In this document: positions 43,805 through 54,667 of the stretch, one piece after another
Position numbering within the stretch: position 1 is the first letter of the stretch
Layout of the letters: each line of letters begins with the position of its first letter
NCBI GenBank assembly: GCA_963383645.1
Contig: OY726557.1
Coordinates: 130,661,251 to 130,725,250, forward strand
From: Muscardinus avellanarius
Taxonomy: Eukaryota > Chordata > Mammalia > Rodentia > Gliridae
Reading direction: 5' to 3'
Length of the DNA: 64,000 bases
Program-made: the position numbers and the translations under genes
Notes under the pieces: generated by a model
What the model saw: the letters and a program-made list of their open reading frames with translations, nothing else
The model's database searches: none
What the model was told of the DNA's origin: nothing

Positions 43805-44740
43805 AAATAAAACAGAGTCTTGCTAGGTGGATGAGAGTCTCACTACTTGCTAAGACTGTCCTTCAACCTGCCATCCTCCAGTCTCAGCTTCCCAAGTACT
43901 AGGATTACAAGCATGTGCCACCTTGCCCAGCTCAGAATTCTTTTTATTTATTTATTTATTTATTTATTCATTCATTCATTCATTCATTCATTTATGCATT
44001 TATTTTTGCTTTGTTTTTGTGGTGCTAGGTATTGAACCCAGGGGAATTCTACCTCTGAGTTACACCCCAGCCCTATTTTATTTTTATTTTGAAACAAGGT
44101 CTTGATAGATTTGTGAGACTCACTACCTTCTGAGGCTGCCCTCGAACCTGAGATCCTCCTGCCTCAGTCTTTCAACTACTGGGATTAGGCATGCACCACC
44201 ATACCTGGCTTCAGCTCCAAAATTTAAAAAAAGGCTGGGGGTATAGTATAGTTCAGAGGTAGAATACCTCTGGGTTCAATTTCTAGTACTAAAATAAATA
44301 AATAAATAAAAATAAAAAATAAGTCAGGTATGTTGGCTCATGCTTGTAATCCCAGCATTTGGGAGGCTGAGACAGAAGAAGGATCGCAGTTCGCTGACAG
44401 CCTCAGCTACTTAGTGAGGCCCTTTGCAACTCACTGAGACCCTCTTTCAAAATAAAGAATAAAAAAAAATAAGGCTGGCGTGATGGCACAAGCTTGTAAT
44501 ACTAGCATTTAGGAGGCCGAGACCGGAGGATCACAATTCACAGACAACCTCAGCTATACTTTGCAACTCAGTGAGACCCTGTTTCAAAAAAAGAATAAAA
44601 AATAGGGCTGGAGGTATAGCTCAGTAGAATGCCCCTGGATTCAATCTCTAGTACTGCAAAATAAATAAATAAATAAAATAAATAAATAAAATAAATAAAT
44701 AAATACATAAAATAAAAATAAATAAATTGGGTTTTCTTAA
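41155..44740. mobile_element. SINE field that splits the zinc-finger pseudogene
   Basis: The first sense SINE (41155-41645) is itself split by an antisense dimer (about 41245-41478), with ATCACAGGTTTT-like duplication. Antisense copies lie at about 41715-41920, 43335-43530, 43805-43932 and 44010-44215. Sense copies lie at about 42105-42250, 42250-42390, 42390-42595, 42815-42990 (flanked by ATCATTGGTACCA), 43086-43190, 43555-43760, 44320-44460 and 44470-44660. (TG)n tracts lie at 41951-41997 and 42706-42750, an AAT/ATG tract at 42599-42650, and AAAT tracts at 43762-43804 and 44660-44728. Confidence 0.85.
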
Positions 44741-44744
44741 GCAT

Positions 44745-44942
44745 TTTGTCACATGGACAAAAAGTTGATTAACACGTAGGTCATATACATTATGAATGTA
44801 AAATGTGTGATAAAGGCCTCTCTCAGTTTTTAGCTAATGTTCTATATGTGAACACTAATACAAATGGAAGAATAATTATAGTGAACACGGGGAACTTTCA
44901 AACAGAAGCCATGGCACATTAGACACCAGTGAATTAATATTC
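44745..44942 (+). pseudogene. C2H2 zinc-finger gene fragment, decayed (middle)
   Basis: Frame from about 44790 reads HYECKMCDKGLSQ, a recognisable finger knuckle (C-x2-C then K-G-x-S) in which the usual Phe is Leu. The finger does not continue to a proper His pair. Stops occur just upstream. Composite element C is inserted at the right edge. Confidence 0.55.
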
Positions 44943-44960
44943 ATTAAAATCTTATGAATA

Positions 44961-45410
44961 TGCTGAGGGGTGAGGTTGGTGCCAGGGCCAGCGAGGCCGG
45001 GATTGGAGCCTGCCGTGAGACAAGGCTGGGGCTTGGGCTTCCGAGACTGGGATCGGAGCTTGCTGTGAGGCAAGGCTGGTGCTTGGGCCTCCGAGGCCAG
45101 GATCAGAGCCTGCCAAGGGGTGAGGCCGGTGCCAGGGCCAGTGAGGCCGGGATCGAAGCCTGCTATGCAGCAAGACCAGTGCTGGGGTCAGCAAGGCCGG
45201 GATCGGTACCTGCCATACAGTGAAGCCATAGCTGGAGCCACAGAGGCCGGGATAGGAGCTTGCCTTAAGGCAACGCCGGTGCTGGGATCTCCAAGGCTGT
45301 GATCGGAGTCTGCCATGAGTCAAGGCCGGTGCTGGAGCCAACGAGGCCAGGATCAGAGTTGGCCGGATGGCCAAGCCAGTGCCAGGGCCTTCAAGAGTGG
45401 GATTGAAACT
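44961..45410 (+). repeat. 50-bp tandem array of copy C (9 monomers)
   Basis: A landmark corresponding to GGCAAGGCTGGT falls at 44971, 45021, 45071, 45121, 45171, 45221, 45271, 45321 and 45371. The spacing is exactly 50 bp throughout with no net indel. The a/b alternation of copy A is mostly lost: most monomers are type b (CGTGAGGCAAGGC-like). Confidence 0.93.
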
Positions 45411-45810
45411 TGCAATGTGGCATACATAGAGAAATATCACAGAAAATAAAAAAACAGATGATTTCCCTAATATGCAAAAATTAGGAAGAAATGGGTAATA
45501 GGAGGAAATCTAGTGGAAGAAAGGGCCCTATAGAGGAGCGATTAAGGTGACCAATCAGAGGGGATGGGATGGGGGAAGATAGAATCTCTTTAAAATACAT
45601 GACGTACGTAAACAAATATATCAAAGTTAATCACTAAATCAAGCATGGGATTGAGGAAGAGGGAGGGTGTGGGATGGGGATTGGATAAAGGCTAATTGGA
45701 CAATGTATACTTGGATATCCTCGCAAGTCTTGTATTCCATTGTGATGTTTGGCTACAATGCACCAATAAAAATATATTAAAAATAAAATTAAATTAAAAA
45801 ATAAAATAAA

Positions 45811-45911
45811 GGGTATATTCATTTCAAGTCACCGCCCATGCCATTTGGTCATAGGGCTGTATTTCTATTTTCTGTATTTCTATCTTTCTAATAAACTTCT
45901 TTAAATCTTCA
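45811..45911 (+). mobile_element. R-region retrocopy of LTR family X, in the tail of copy C
   Basis: Begins GGGTATATTCATTTCAAGTC and ends CTTCTTTAAATCTTCA plus A-rich sequence, with AATAAA at about 45890. Its limits equal those of the antisense retrocopy at 39384-39503 and match the predicted cap and poly(A) sites of the LTR. No U3 or U5 is present. It lies inside the target duplication of composite C. It therefore either inserted later into the A-rich tail or was joined to the element before insertion. Confidence 0.8.
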
Positions 45912-45954
45912 AAATAAATAAATAAAATGAAATAAAAATAAAATCTTATGAATA

Positions 45955-46140
45955 CCTTGGATTTAAGGAAAGCTTCAGTAGAAATTCATATTTCATAGCA
46001 CATCTGATAATTCATCTTAGGGCAAAATTCAATAGGAGAAAAACATTTAGCAATAGGTCAATTTTATAAGATACTAGAGAATTTTAATATGAAGTTTCAT
46101 AAGATAATAAAAAAAGGTCAATAAAGCTATCTCAGCAAAC
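45955..46140 (+). pseudogene. C2H2 zinc-finger gene fragment, decayed (3' part)
   Basis: GGATTTAAGGAAAGCTTCAG onwards reads GFKESFSRNSYFIAHLIIH, close to the second half of a C2H2 finger (F-S-x-N-S-x-L-x3-H-x3-H type, with an extra spacer residue). The next segment reads LRAKFNRRKTFSN, like a linker plus the next finger with both Cys lost. It continues 44745-44942 across composite C. Confidence 0.55.
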
Positions 46141-46157
46141 ATCATTAATGCTAATTT

Positions 46158-46620
46158 GTATGTGTATGTGTTTGGTGCTAGGGATTGAATCCAGGAGCAT
46201 TCTATCTCTGAGCTATACTCCCAACCCTTTTTATTATTTTATATATTGAAACAGGGTCTCCCTAGGTTATGGAGAATTTCACTACATTGCTGAAGCTGGC
46301 CTTGAACCTGTGAATCTCCTGTCCAGCCTCCCTATTACTGGGGTTACATTATGTGTACCACCATGCCTGGCTCATTAATGCTAATTTTTTTTTTTTTTTT
46401 TTTTGGTGGTACTGGGGGTGGAACCCAGAGGCTTTCTACCTCCAGGCTATACTCCCAGACCCATTTATATTTTATTTTGGAAACAGGGTCTCACTAAGTT
46501 GCTGAGAGCCTCACTAAGTAGCTGAGGCTGGCTTCGAACCTGTGCGATCCTCCTGTCTCAGCCTCCCAAGTGCAGGGATTACAAGCGTGCGCCACCACGC
46601 CTGGCTTCATTAATGCTAAA
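46158..46620 (-). mobile_element. Two antisense SINEs at one target site
   Basis: The target phrase CATTAATGCTAATTT occurs three times: about 46142-46157, 46374-46389 and 46606-46621 (the last with an extra A). An older antisense SINE fills the first interval and a younger, cleaner antisense SINE with a longer poly(T) fills the second. The later insertion reused the duplication made by the first. Confidence 0.88.
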
Positions 46621-46639
46621 TTTTAAAAACATTCTCTCA

Positions 46640-47074
46640 AGCTGGCCATGGTGGTGCATACTTGTAATCCCAGTACTTAGCAGGCTGAGACAGGAGGATG
46701 ACAGATTTGCAGCCAGCCTCAGCAACTTAGTGAGGCACTCCACAACTTAGTGAGACCCTATTTCAGAATAAAGAATAAAATAGGCTGGGCGGGGTGGTGC
46801 ACACTTGTAATCCCAGAGTTTGGGGGCTGACACAGGAGGATCGCACAGGTTCAAAGCCAGCTTCAGCTACTTAGTGAGGCTGTCAGCAATTTAGTGAAGC
46901 CCTGTTTCCAAATAAAGTATAAAATAGGTCTGGGAGTATAGCCTGAAGGTAGAAAAGCCCCTGCGTTCCACCCTCAGTGCCACAAAAATTTTTAAAAAGA
47001 ATAAAATAGGGCTGGGGGTGTAGCTCAGAAGTAGAATGTCCCTGTGTTCAATCCCAGCACCAAAAATAAAATAA

Positions 47075-47113
<39 letters not shown>

Positions 47114-47570
47114 GCCGGGCGTGGTGGCACATGCTTGTAATCCCAGCATTGGATAGGCTGAGACCAGAGGATCGCAGTTCATGGACAGCCTCAGCTACTT
47201 AGTGAGGCCCTTTGCAACTTAGTGAGACCCTGTTTCAAAATAAAGAATAAGAAATAGGCAGGGAGTGTAGCTTGGAGGTTGAATGCCCCTGGATTCCATC
47301 CCCAGACCCGAAAAAATAATAATAATAATAATTAAATAGTAAGTCAGGCATAGTGGTGCATACTTGTAAACCCAGTACTTGGGAGGCTGAGACAGAAGGA
47401 TCACAGGTTCGTGGGCAGCCTCAACAACTTATGAGGCCCTCCGCAGTTTAGTGAGATCCTGTTTCAAAATAAAGAATAAAAGGAAAATAGGGCTTGGGAT
47501 GTAGCTCAGAGGTAAAATATCCCTGAGTTCAATCCCCAGTACCACAAAAAGAAATACATTAAAAAAAAAT
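46640..47570 (+). mobile_element. Sense SINE field with (AAT)n
   Basis: Sense copies lie at about 46640-46780, 46785-46985, 47114-47315 and 47340-47550. A dID monomer at about 47005-47065 ends in an (AAT)n tract at 47078-47112. Confidence 0.85.
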
Positions 47571-47654
47571 TTAAAAAGCATTCTCTCTGAATGTCAATAA
47601 CAAGTGATGAAAGCTGCTACCCTAATGCTAATTAACAAGGTGCTAGAGGATGAA

Positions 47655-48200
47655 ACATTTTTTTTTTTTTTTTTTTTTTTTTGGTGGTACTAGGGGTGGA
47701 ACCCAGAGGCTTTCTACCTCTGGGCTATACTCCCAGACCTTTTTTATATATTTTTTGGAAACAGGGTCTCACTAATTTGCTGAAAGCCTCACTAAGTAGC
47801 TGAGACTGGCTTCGAACCTGTGCGATCCTCCTGTTTCAGCCTCCCAAGCGCAGGGATTACAAGCGTGCACCACCACGCCCGGCTCTCTTGCTATGTTTCT
47901 AAAACCAAAACACTAAAGACTTAAATATAATGATAAAATAATAATAAAAGTCTTGCAAGACAATCTAGGATGTACTATTTCTTTTTTTTTCTTCTTTATT
48001 TGTGGGTCTGGGGATGGAACCCAGGGGCATTCAACCTCTGAGCTATACCCCTGCCTTCTTTTTTATTCTTTATTTTGAAACAGGGTCTCACTAAATTGCA
48101 AAGGGCCTCACTAAGTAGCTGAGGCTGTCGGCGAACCGTGATCCTCCTGTCTCAGCCTCCCAAATGCTGTGATTACAAGCGTGTGCCACCATGCCCGGCC
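47655..48200 (-). mobile_element. Two antisense SINEs
   Basis: Antisense dimers lie at about 47659-47884 and 47985-48199. The second is flanked by TAGGATGTACTATTTCTT/TAGGATGTGCTATTTCTT. 48200-48365 is low-copy. Confidence 0.88.
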
Positions 48201-48365
48201 TTAGGATGTGCTATTTCTTATAGAGACATTGGTGATCTTTTTCAACAATATTTCAAACCAAGGAATTATAAAGGAAAAGAAAAAACAGACTTTATATATA
48301 TGTAGGTATATATGTATGTATATCATATTACAAAGTCAGTAATAATAATTTAAATGTTTGCTATA

Positions 48366-48753
48366 TAGCCAGGTATGGTGCATGCTTATAATCCAAGTAC
48401 TAGGGAAGCTGAGACAGGAGGATCACAGAGTCCAGACCAGCCTCAGCACATTAGTGAGCCTCTCAGCAACCTAGTGAGACCCTTTTTCAAAACACAAAAA
48501 TACATAGGGCTGGGGGTATAGCTCAGAGGTAGAATGCCTCTGGATTCAATCCCCAATACCACCAAGAAAGAAGAAAGGAAGGAAGGAAGGAAGGAAGGAA
48601 GGAAGGAAGGAAGGAAGAAAGAAAGAAAGGGAAAGGATGTGGAGATATAACTCACTAGTAGAATGCTCCTAGATTCAATTCCTAGTACCATAGGGGGAAA
48701 AAAATTTTTTTATGTACAGAAAACAAAGAGTAATTTCTTTTTCTCTTCTTTCT

Positions 48754-48813
<60 letters not shown>

Positions 48814-49640
48814 GGGTATTGAATTCAGAGCCTCATACACACTAAGCACATGTTCTATTCTCCAGCCTCCAGAAATTTCTTACAAATTTATAAGAAGAAG
48901 GAGCCGGTATGGTGAGGCATGTCTGTAATCCCATAGTCTAGAAGCTAAGGCAGGTGGATTGCCCGTTTGAGGCCAGCCTGCACAACTTAGTGAGATCCTA
49001 CATCAAAATATAAAAATAAGCCGGGCATGGTGGCGCTCGCTTGTAATCCCAGCATTCGGGAGGCTGAGACTGGAGGACCACGGTTCATAGACAGCCTCAG
49101 TTACTTAGTGAGGCTCTCTGTAACTTATTGAGACCCTGTTTCAAAATAAAGAATAAAAAATAGGGCAGGGGATGTATTGCGGAGGTCAAATGCCTCTGGG
49201 TTCCATCCCCTTTAATCCCAGTCCTGGGATCTAAGAGAGAAGGATCACAAGTTCAACATCAACGGGCAACTTCATGAAACCCTGTTTCAAAATAAAAATA
49301 GAGCCTGATATGGTGATGCATGGCTTGTGATCCCAGTACTTGGGAGGCTGAGACAGGAGGATCTCAGGTTCTCGGCCCACCTCAGCTACTTGATGAGGCC
49401 CTCCACAACTTGATGAGATCCTGTTTCGAAATAAAGAATAAAAAATAGGGCTGGGGGTGTAACTCAGAGGTAGAATGCTCCTGGGTTCAATCCCCATTTT
49501 CACAAATAAAATTAAAAAAAAAATAGAAATAGCTCTGTAGTAGAGCACTCCTGGTTTAAATCCCTAGTACCACAAAAAAAGGGAGGGTCTGGAGATGTAT
49601 TTCAGTGGTAGAGTGCTTCCCTACGTATGTGAGGCCCCAG
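48366..49640. mobile_element. SINE field with (GGAA)n and (TG)n
   Basis: Sense copies lie at about 48366-48560, 48905-49015, 49018-49215 and 49305-49510. (GGAA)n at 48573-48620 and (TG)n at 48759-48810 are tail expansions. An antisense ID remnant lies at about 48810-48870 and an ID-like monomer at about 49580-49640. Confidence 0.85.
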
Positions 49641-49774
49641 AATAAGAATAAGAATAAGGAGAAGAAGAAGAGAAGAAGGAGGAGGAGAGGAGGAAGAAGA
49701 GGAGGAGAAGGAGGAGGAGGAGGAGGAGGAGGAGGAGGAGGAGGAGAAGGAGGAGGAAGAGGGGGAAGAGGAGG
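49640..49774. repeat. Purine-only (GGA/GAA)n tract
   Basis: About 135 bases of almost pure purine on the plus strand, following an ID monomer. Long mirror-like polypurine runs of this kind can form intramolecular triplex (H-DNA). Confidence 0.95.
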
Positions 49775-49819
49775 CAAACAACTCAATGCTAAAACAAAAT
49801 AAGAGGGGTACTAAATTTT

Positions 49820-49897
49820 CAGCGAGGGAGGGGAGTATGACTTAGTGGTAAAGCAATTGCCTAGCATGTGCAAGGCCCTGGGTTCAATCACCAGCAC

Positions 49898-49983
<86 letters not shown>

Positions 49984-49990
49984 GGAAAGA
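49820..49990 (+). mobile_element. ID monomer with (GAAA)n tail
   Basis: A full ID with its centre (GCAATTGCCTAGCATGTGCAAGG) ends CAGCACTGG and passes into about 90 bp of (GAAA)n (49901-49990), a second long purine tract within 350 bp. Confidence 0.88.
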
Positions 49991-50054
49991 AAATAAGTTA
50001 TTTTTTCAAAAAGGGACAAATCCAACTGGCCAAAATCATATTAAACAAACGATG

Positions 50055-50235
50055 CTTAAGCCTATAATCCCAGTATTTGAGAGGAGGCTGAGATAGGATT
50101 GCAGATTTGAAATCAGCCTCAGCAACTCAGTAAGACCCAGTTTCAAAATAAAAAATAAAATAGGGCCGGGAGTGTAACACAGAGGTCGAATGCCCCTGGG
50201 TTCAATCCCCAGAACCAAAAAAAAAAAAAAAAGAA
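50055..50235 (+). mobile_element. Degraded sense SINE
   Basis: 5'-truncated sense dimer ending in an A-run at 50217-50234. Confidence 0.8.
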
Positions 50236-50289
50236 AACTAAATGTGTTCAAAGGAATACAGATATTGGAGGACATATCTTCAGGGTTTA

Positions 50290-50740
50290 TAAAATTATCC
50301 CCCCCCCAAATATAGCATTCTATTGTTTTAAATTAAAGGTCCTTGGAGAGTGGAGATGTCGGGAAGAGGCTTTAATCTGACATTCCCTTATCTGTTTAGA
50401 GACTAGACAGACCCTCCAAAGAACAAAACAATTATCTTTGGTCCCTTCTCTGGTTTTCATTAACTAAACTCGTATCTGCCAGGAAAGAGATTAAAAAATG
50501 GGCAGATGTAGTCACAAGCCACTGGCCACCTCCTAGGCCCATTCAGTTTCCAAGAGAATCATTTACTATCATCAGAGCACTGAGTCCACTTATTCACCTG
50601 AAATAATTTACTGCCTCTCTCAATCGCCGTGTTCCCATCTCTTCTGTATGAAGAAGCGTGGCTGAGCATCTGGGCCCCATAGAGTTGTTGGTAGCTATTC
50701 TCCTGTGATTATTCCCATGTATTTAATAAATATGCAGACT
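50290..50740 (+). mobile_element. Possible LTR remnant
   Basis: About 450 bp of non-SINE sequence with a late TATTTAATAAATATGC (about 50716-50732), placed like the poly(A) signal of an LTR, and a CA-rich, pyrimidine-rich middle. I see no clear TG/CA termini or TSD. It could be an LTR fragment or plain low-copy sequence. Confidence 0.3.
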
Positions 50741-50960
50741 TAAGCCGGGCATGTTGGCCCACACTTGTAATCCCATACTTGGGAGGCTGAGACAGGAGAA
50801 TGACAGGTTTGAGGACAGCCTCAGCTATTTAGTGAGGCCTTCCTTCTACAATTTAGTGAGATCCTGTTTCAAAATAAAGAATGAAATATAGGGATGGGGG
50901 TGTAGCTCCAAGGTAGAATGCCCCTGGGTTTCATCCTCAGTACTGCCAAAAATATTGGGG
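50741..50960 (+). mobile_element. Sense SINE
   Basis: Complete sense dimer with a short tail. Flanking low-copy sequence resumes at TGTGCATACTTTTTC. Confidence 0.85.
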
Positions 50961-51725
50961 AAAAAATGTGCATACTTTTTCTCTTTATTCATCTGTCCAT
51001 TGTCAGTTTATTCCAGCCAATTTTTGGAGGAAGTAGGGAAGCATTCCTTTTGCCTCTACATCTGTACAATTGTTTAACTCAGCAGTCCCCATTCTGGGGT
51101 TCTATCTGAAAGAAAAGCACCAACATAAGGCATTTAATGCAGTGTTTCCCATGGTGGCATGAAATTAGAAACAAAGAATGGTAGGTATATACCATAAAAT
51201 AACATGTAGCAGTTAGTTAAATAACAAAGTCTATATAACTGTATCAGTGGGTTTGGGTGATTTCCAAGAGATACTGCTGCATGAAAAAGGCAAGATGAAA
51301 AAAGGGGTATTGTAGCTGCGAGCGCTCAACTTGAAAAGCAAGAAACATCTTCAGGGATTCATTGCAGGGAACTGGTTTACGGGATTGTGGGGACTGGCTA
51401 AGCAGGTCTGAAATCTGTAGATCAGGACAGAAGAGAGGCAGCTAGAACCTGGAGCGGCAACCGGGGCCTGCTTCTGACACAGCCGCTAACAGATGACCTG
51501 TTTCAAAGCTGACGTTCCTCCTTTGTCCTGGCCCCCTGCGCCCACCCCCTTTCTTCACCCCTGTTAACAACTGACATGGTCTTACCCACTTATTGAAGGG
51601 AGCACCTATGGATCTGAATAAGACCTGACTCAAGAAAGACTCAAACAGGAACAAACTCTGTCCCTTCTGATAAACATGACAAGACCCAGGCCTGTGGATC
51701 TGAATTAAGAACCGACACAAAGCCT
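50960..51725. mobile_element. Low-copy region with an ancient repeat
   Basis: 51345-51430 (GATTGTGGGGACTGGCTAAG, TCTGAAATCTGTAGATCAGG) looks like a widespread old mammalian interspersed repeat. I cannot assign its class. The phrase CCTGTGGATCTGAAT(T)AAG occurs in variant form near 51602, 51690 and 51977, a weak local duplication around a later SINE. Confidence 0.45.
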
Positions 51726-52205
51726 GGCGTGGTGGGGAGTGCTTTAATCCCAGCATTCACTTGTAATCCCAGAGGATCCGGTTTGCGTGACCAGCCTCAA
51801 CTACTTTGTGAGGCCCTCCACAATTTAGTGAGACCCTATTTTAAAATAAAGAATAAAAATAGGGCAGGGGGTATAGCTCAGAGGTCGAATGTCCCTGGGT
51901 TCCGTCCCAAGACCCACCAAAAAAAAAAAAAAAAAAAAAAAAAAAAGATAAACACACCGTCACCAGCATGACCCTGGCCTGTGGATCTGGAAAAAAAAAA
52001 AACAAAAAAAAAAAAACAGACTCACCTGTAATCTCAGTACTTGGGAGGCTGAGACAGGAGAGAAGCAGGCTTGCCACCAGCCTCAATAACTTAGTGAGAC
52101 CTTGTTTCAAATTAAAAGAGTAGTTGGGCGTGGTGGTACATGCTTGTAAACTCAGTTCTTGGGAGGCTGAGACAGGAAGATAACAGGTTCCTGGCATACT
52201 GGACA
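51725..52205 (+). mobile_element. Sense SINEs
   Basis: A sense dimer at about 51725-51945 ends in an A-run of about 28. Further sense pieces lie at about 52020-52115 and 52122-52200. Long A-runs at 51918-51945 and 51991-52017 suggest recent insertion or slippage. Confidence 0.8.
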
Positions 52206-52520
52206 TATATTAAACATTAGACACACACAATATGTGGAAAAAAATATCAAGCCATTACATAGATATATGGGTCAGAGTAGTGTAGGCAGAAGGGTAAGAT
52301 AAGAGGACCAAGCAAAAAAAGAGAAAGACAGAGAAAAAGTCTGCAATATGAAAAGCAGAAAATCTAGGCTATGTAATATGATCACATTTGTGGATTTATA
52401 CAAAACAATCTATGTCCATATAAATATAAAGATAAAAATATAAAATACATATGCTTTGGCAAGTATTCAATAGATGTTGAAAAGTCACTTCATTAAAGAG
52501 GCCTCGTTTTTGTTTTTGTT
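52205..52520. other. Low-copy AT-rich gap
   Basis: Nothing recognised: no frame, repeat or motif of note. Confidence 0.4.
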
Positions 52521-52762
52521 TTGTGATACTGGGGATTAAAGCCAGGGAATTCTACCTCTGCTATACCCTTTGTCCAATTTTAATTCTTTATTTTGAAACA
52601 GGGTCTCACTAAGTTGCAGAGGGCCTCAATAAGTTGCTAGGGTGAGGCTGTGATCCTGTGATCCTTCTTATCTCAGCCCCAAGTACTGGGATTACAAACA
52701 TAAGCCACCAGGCCCAGAACTCATTTATTTTCTTTCTTTCTCTTTCTTTCTTTTTTTTCCCT

Positions 52763-52793
<31 letters not shown>

Positions 52794-52965
52794 GTGGGTC
52801 TGGGGATGGAACCCAGAGGCATTCGACCTTTGAGCTACACCCCCTGCCCTATTTTTTTATTCTTTATTTTGAAACAGGGTCTCACTAGGTTGCAGAGGGC
52901 CTCACAACCGCAATCTTTGGGTCTCAGTCTCCCAAATGCTGGGATTACAAGCATGCACCACTGAG
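52520..52965 (-). mobile_element. Two antisense SINEs
   Basis: An older, diverged antisense copy lies at about 52525-52715. A cleaner one lies at about 52790-52965 with a T-rich tail at 52730-52793. Confidence 0.85.
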
Positions 52966-53290
52966 GAGGTAGAAAGGAAATATGCAGATAAGGAAAAGGC
53001 CTCGGTAGAAAAAAGTTAATTTCCTGAGTTTCCTGAGGGGCGACAAATACCTGAAATTCCAAAGGCTCAGAGATACAAAGGACCAGAACTTCACAAAAGC
53101 CATCTGATTTACTAATCAACAAACCCACCAAACAAAGTCTGACACTTCACTGAAAGGAGACCCTTCAAAGGACTTGCAAATACCCTATGCAAATTCGGAG
53201 AGCAACTTCTCCCAGAATTCTCCTTGGAATCCCAAAGTCACCACAACCAAAAGAGGATACGCAGGCATTGACAAAACCTTTGTCCCCCCA
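52966..53290. other. Low-copy sequence, possibly old retroviral or L1
   Basis: About 325 bp, moderately GC, directly left of an antisense L1 piece. I see no diagnostic motif. Confidence 0.35.
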
Positions 53291-53490
53291 GCAGGGTGTT
53301 GGATTTTGTCAAATGCTTTTTCAGCATCTATTGCTATGATGATGTGGTTTTTGTTCTTGGTTCTATTTATGTGGTGAATAACATGTATTGATTTGCGTAT
53401 GTTGAACCAGCCTTGTTTTTCTGGGATGAAACCAACTTGGTCATGGTGTATTATTCTCTTGATATAGTTTTGAATGCGTATAGCTAGTAT
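53290..53490 (-). mobile_element. Antisense L1 ORF2 fragment
   Basis: The phrases TTGTCAAATGCTTTTTCAGC, CATCTATTGCTATGATGATG and GTTGAACCAGCCTTGTTTTT are the reverse complement of a well-conserved ORF2 stretch of mammalian L1. About 200 bp. It looks less decayed than the L1 relics at 8 and 19 kb, so it may be a younger L1. Confidence 0.88.
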
Positions 53491-54660
53491 TTTTTTTTTT
53501 TAAATAGGGTCTCTTAAGCCAGCGCGGCTGGCTTCGAACCTACGCGATCCTCCTGTCTCCGCCTCCCAAGCGCAGGGTTCACAAGTGAGCGCCACCAAGC
53601 CCGGCACCCTAGCTTTTTTTATTTTACTTAATTTGAGACAGCGTCTCACTAATTGCCCAGGATGGCCTCAAACTTGCAATCCTCCTGCCTCAGCCTTCTA
53701 AGTAGCCAGAATTACAGGTGTGCACCACCATGTCTGGCTCTTGTTTATTTTGAAAAATATTATAATCAAAAAGAGGTGAAAGCCAGGCGTGGTGGCACTA
53801 CTTAGACCCTTTGCAACTCAGTGAGACCCAGTTTCAAAATAAAGAATAAAAAATAGGGAAGCAGCTGTAGCTCGGAGGTCTAATGCCCCTGGGTTCCATC
53901 CCTAGACCTGCAAAAAAAAAAAAAGAGAGAGAGAAAGAGAGAGAGGTGAAGCTGGGCATGATGGCACATACCTGTAATCCCAGTACTTAGGAGGCTGAGA
54001 CAGAGGACCACTGGTTCAAGACCAGCTTCAGAAATGTAGCAAGACTCTAAGCCAGGTGTGGTGGTGTGTGCTTGTAATCTCAGTACTTGGGAGGCTGAGA
54101 CCAGAGGATCATAGGTTCGAAGCCAGCCTCAACAACTTAGTGAGGACCTCCACACCTTAATGAAATCCTGTTTCCAAATAAGAAATAAAATCAGGCTGGG
54201 GGTTTAGCTCGAAGGTTTTTTTTTTGTGTGTGTGTGCGGGTCTGGGGATGGAACCCAGGGGCATTCGACCTCTGAGCTACACCCCCTGCCCTATTTTTTA
54301 TTCCTTATTTGAAACCGGGTCTCACTGAGTTGCAGAGGGCCTCACTAAGTAGCTGAGGCTGTCCGCTCTGGTCTCAGCCTCCCGAATGCTGGGATTACAA
54401 GCCTGTGCCACCACGCCCGGCTAGCTGTAAGGTTGAATCCCTCTGGGTTCAATTTCCAGTACCGCCAAAAAAAAAAAAAAGAAAGAAAGAAAAAAATAAA
54501 TAAAGAAAAGAATTTAGCAAGACTCTCGACAACCTAGCAAGACCAGTTTCAAAGTAAAAAATTAAGCCAGGCGTGGTGGCGCATGCCTGTAATCCCAGTC
54601 CTGGGAAGGCTGAGATAGGAGAAGAGCACATTACAGGACAGCCTTAGCAATTCAGCCAGT
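53491..54660. mobile_element. SINE field with a nested antisense SINE
   Basis: A 3'-half antisense SINE lies at about 53495-53606 and a second antisense monomer at about 53640-53740. Sense copies lie at about 53780-53920, 53950-54050 and 54050-54455. The last is split by an antisense dimer (about 54217-54422) with duplication TAGCTCGAAGGTT/TAGCTGTAAGGTT. A further sense piece lies at about 54565-54660. Confidence 0.85.
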
Positions 54661-54667
54661 TTCAAGA

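Larger units (their letters stand above)
44961..45938 (+). mobile_element. Composite VNTR/L1-3'-end retroelement, copy C
   Basis: Perfect 16-bp duplications TAAAATCTTATGAATA lie at 44945-44960 and 45939-45954. From left to right the element holds a 50-bp tandem array (44961 to about 45410), a junction segment shared with copy A (CAAGAGTGGGAT, then TTGCAATGTGGCATACATAG) and an L1-like 3' end (45418-45770, AATAAA at 45765-45770). An A-rich stretch follows, and then an R-region piece of LTR family X (45811-45911) inside the tail. It landed in a zinc-finger pseudogene. It has no protein-coding potential. Confidence 0.88.
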
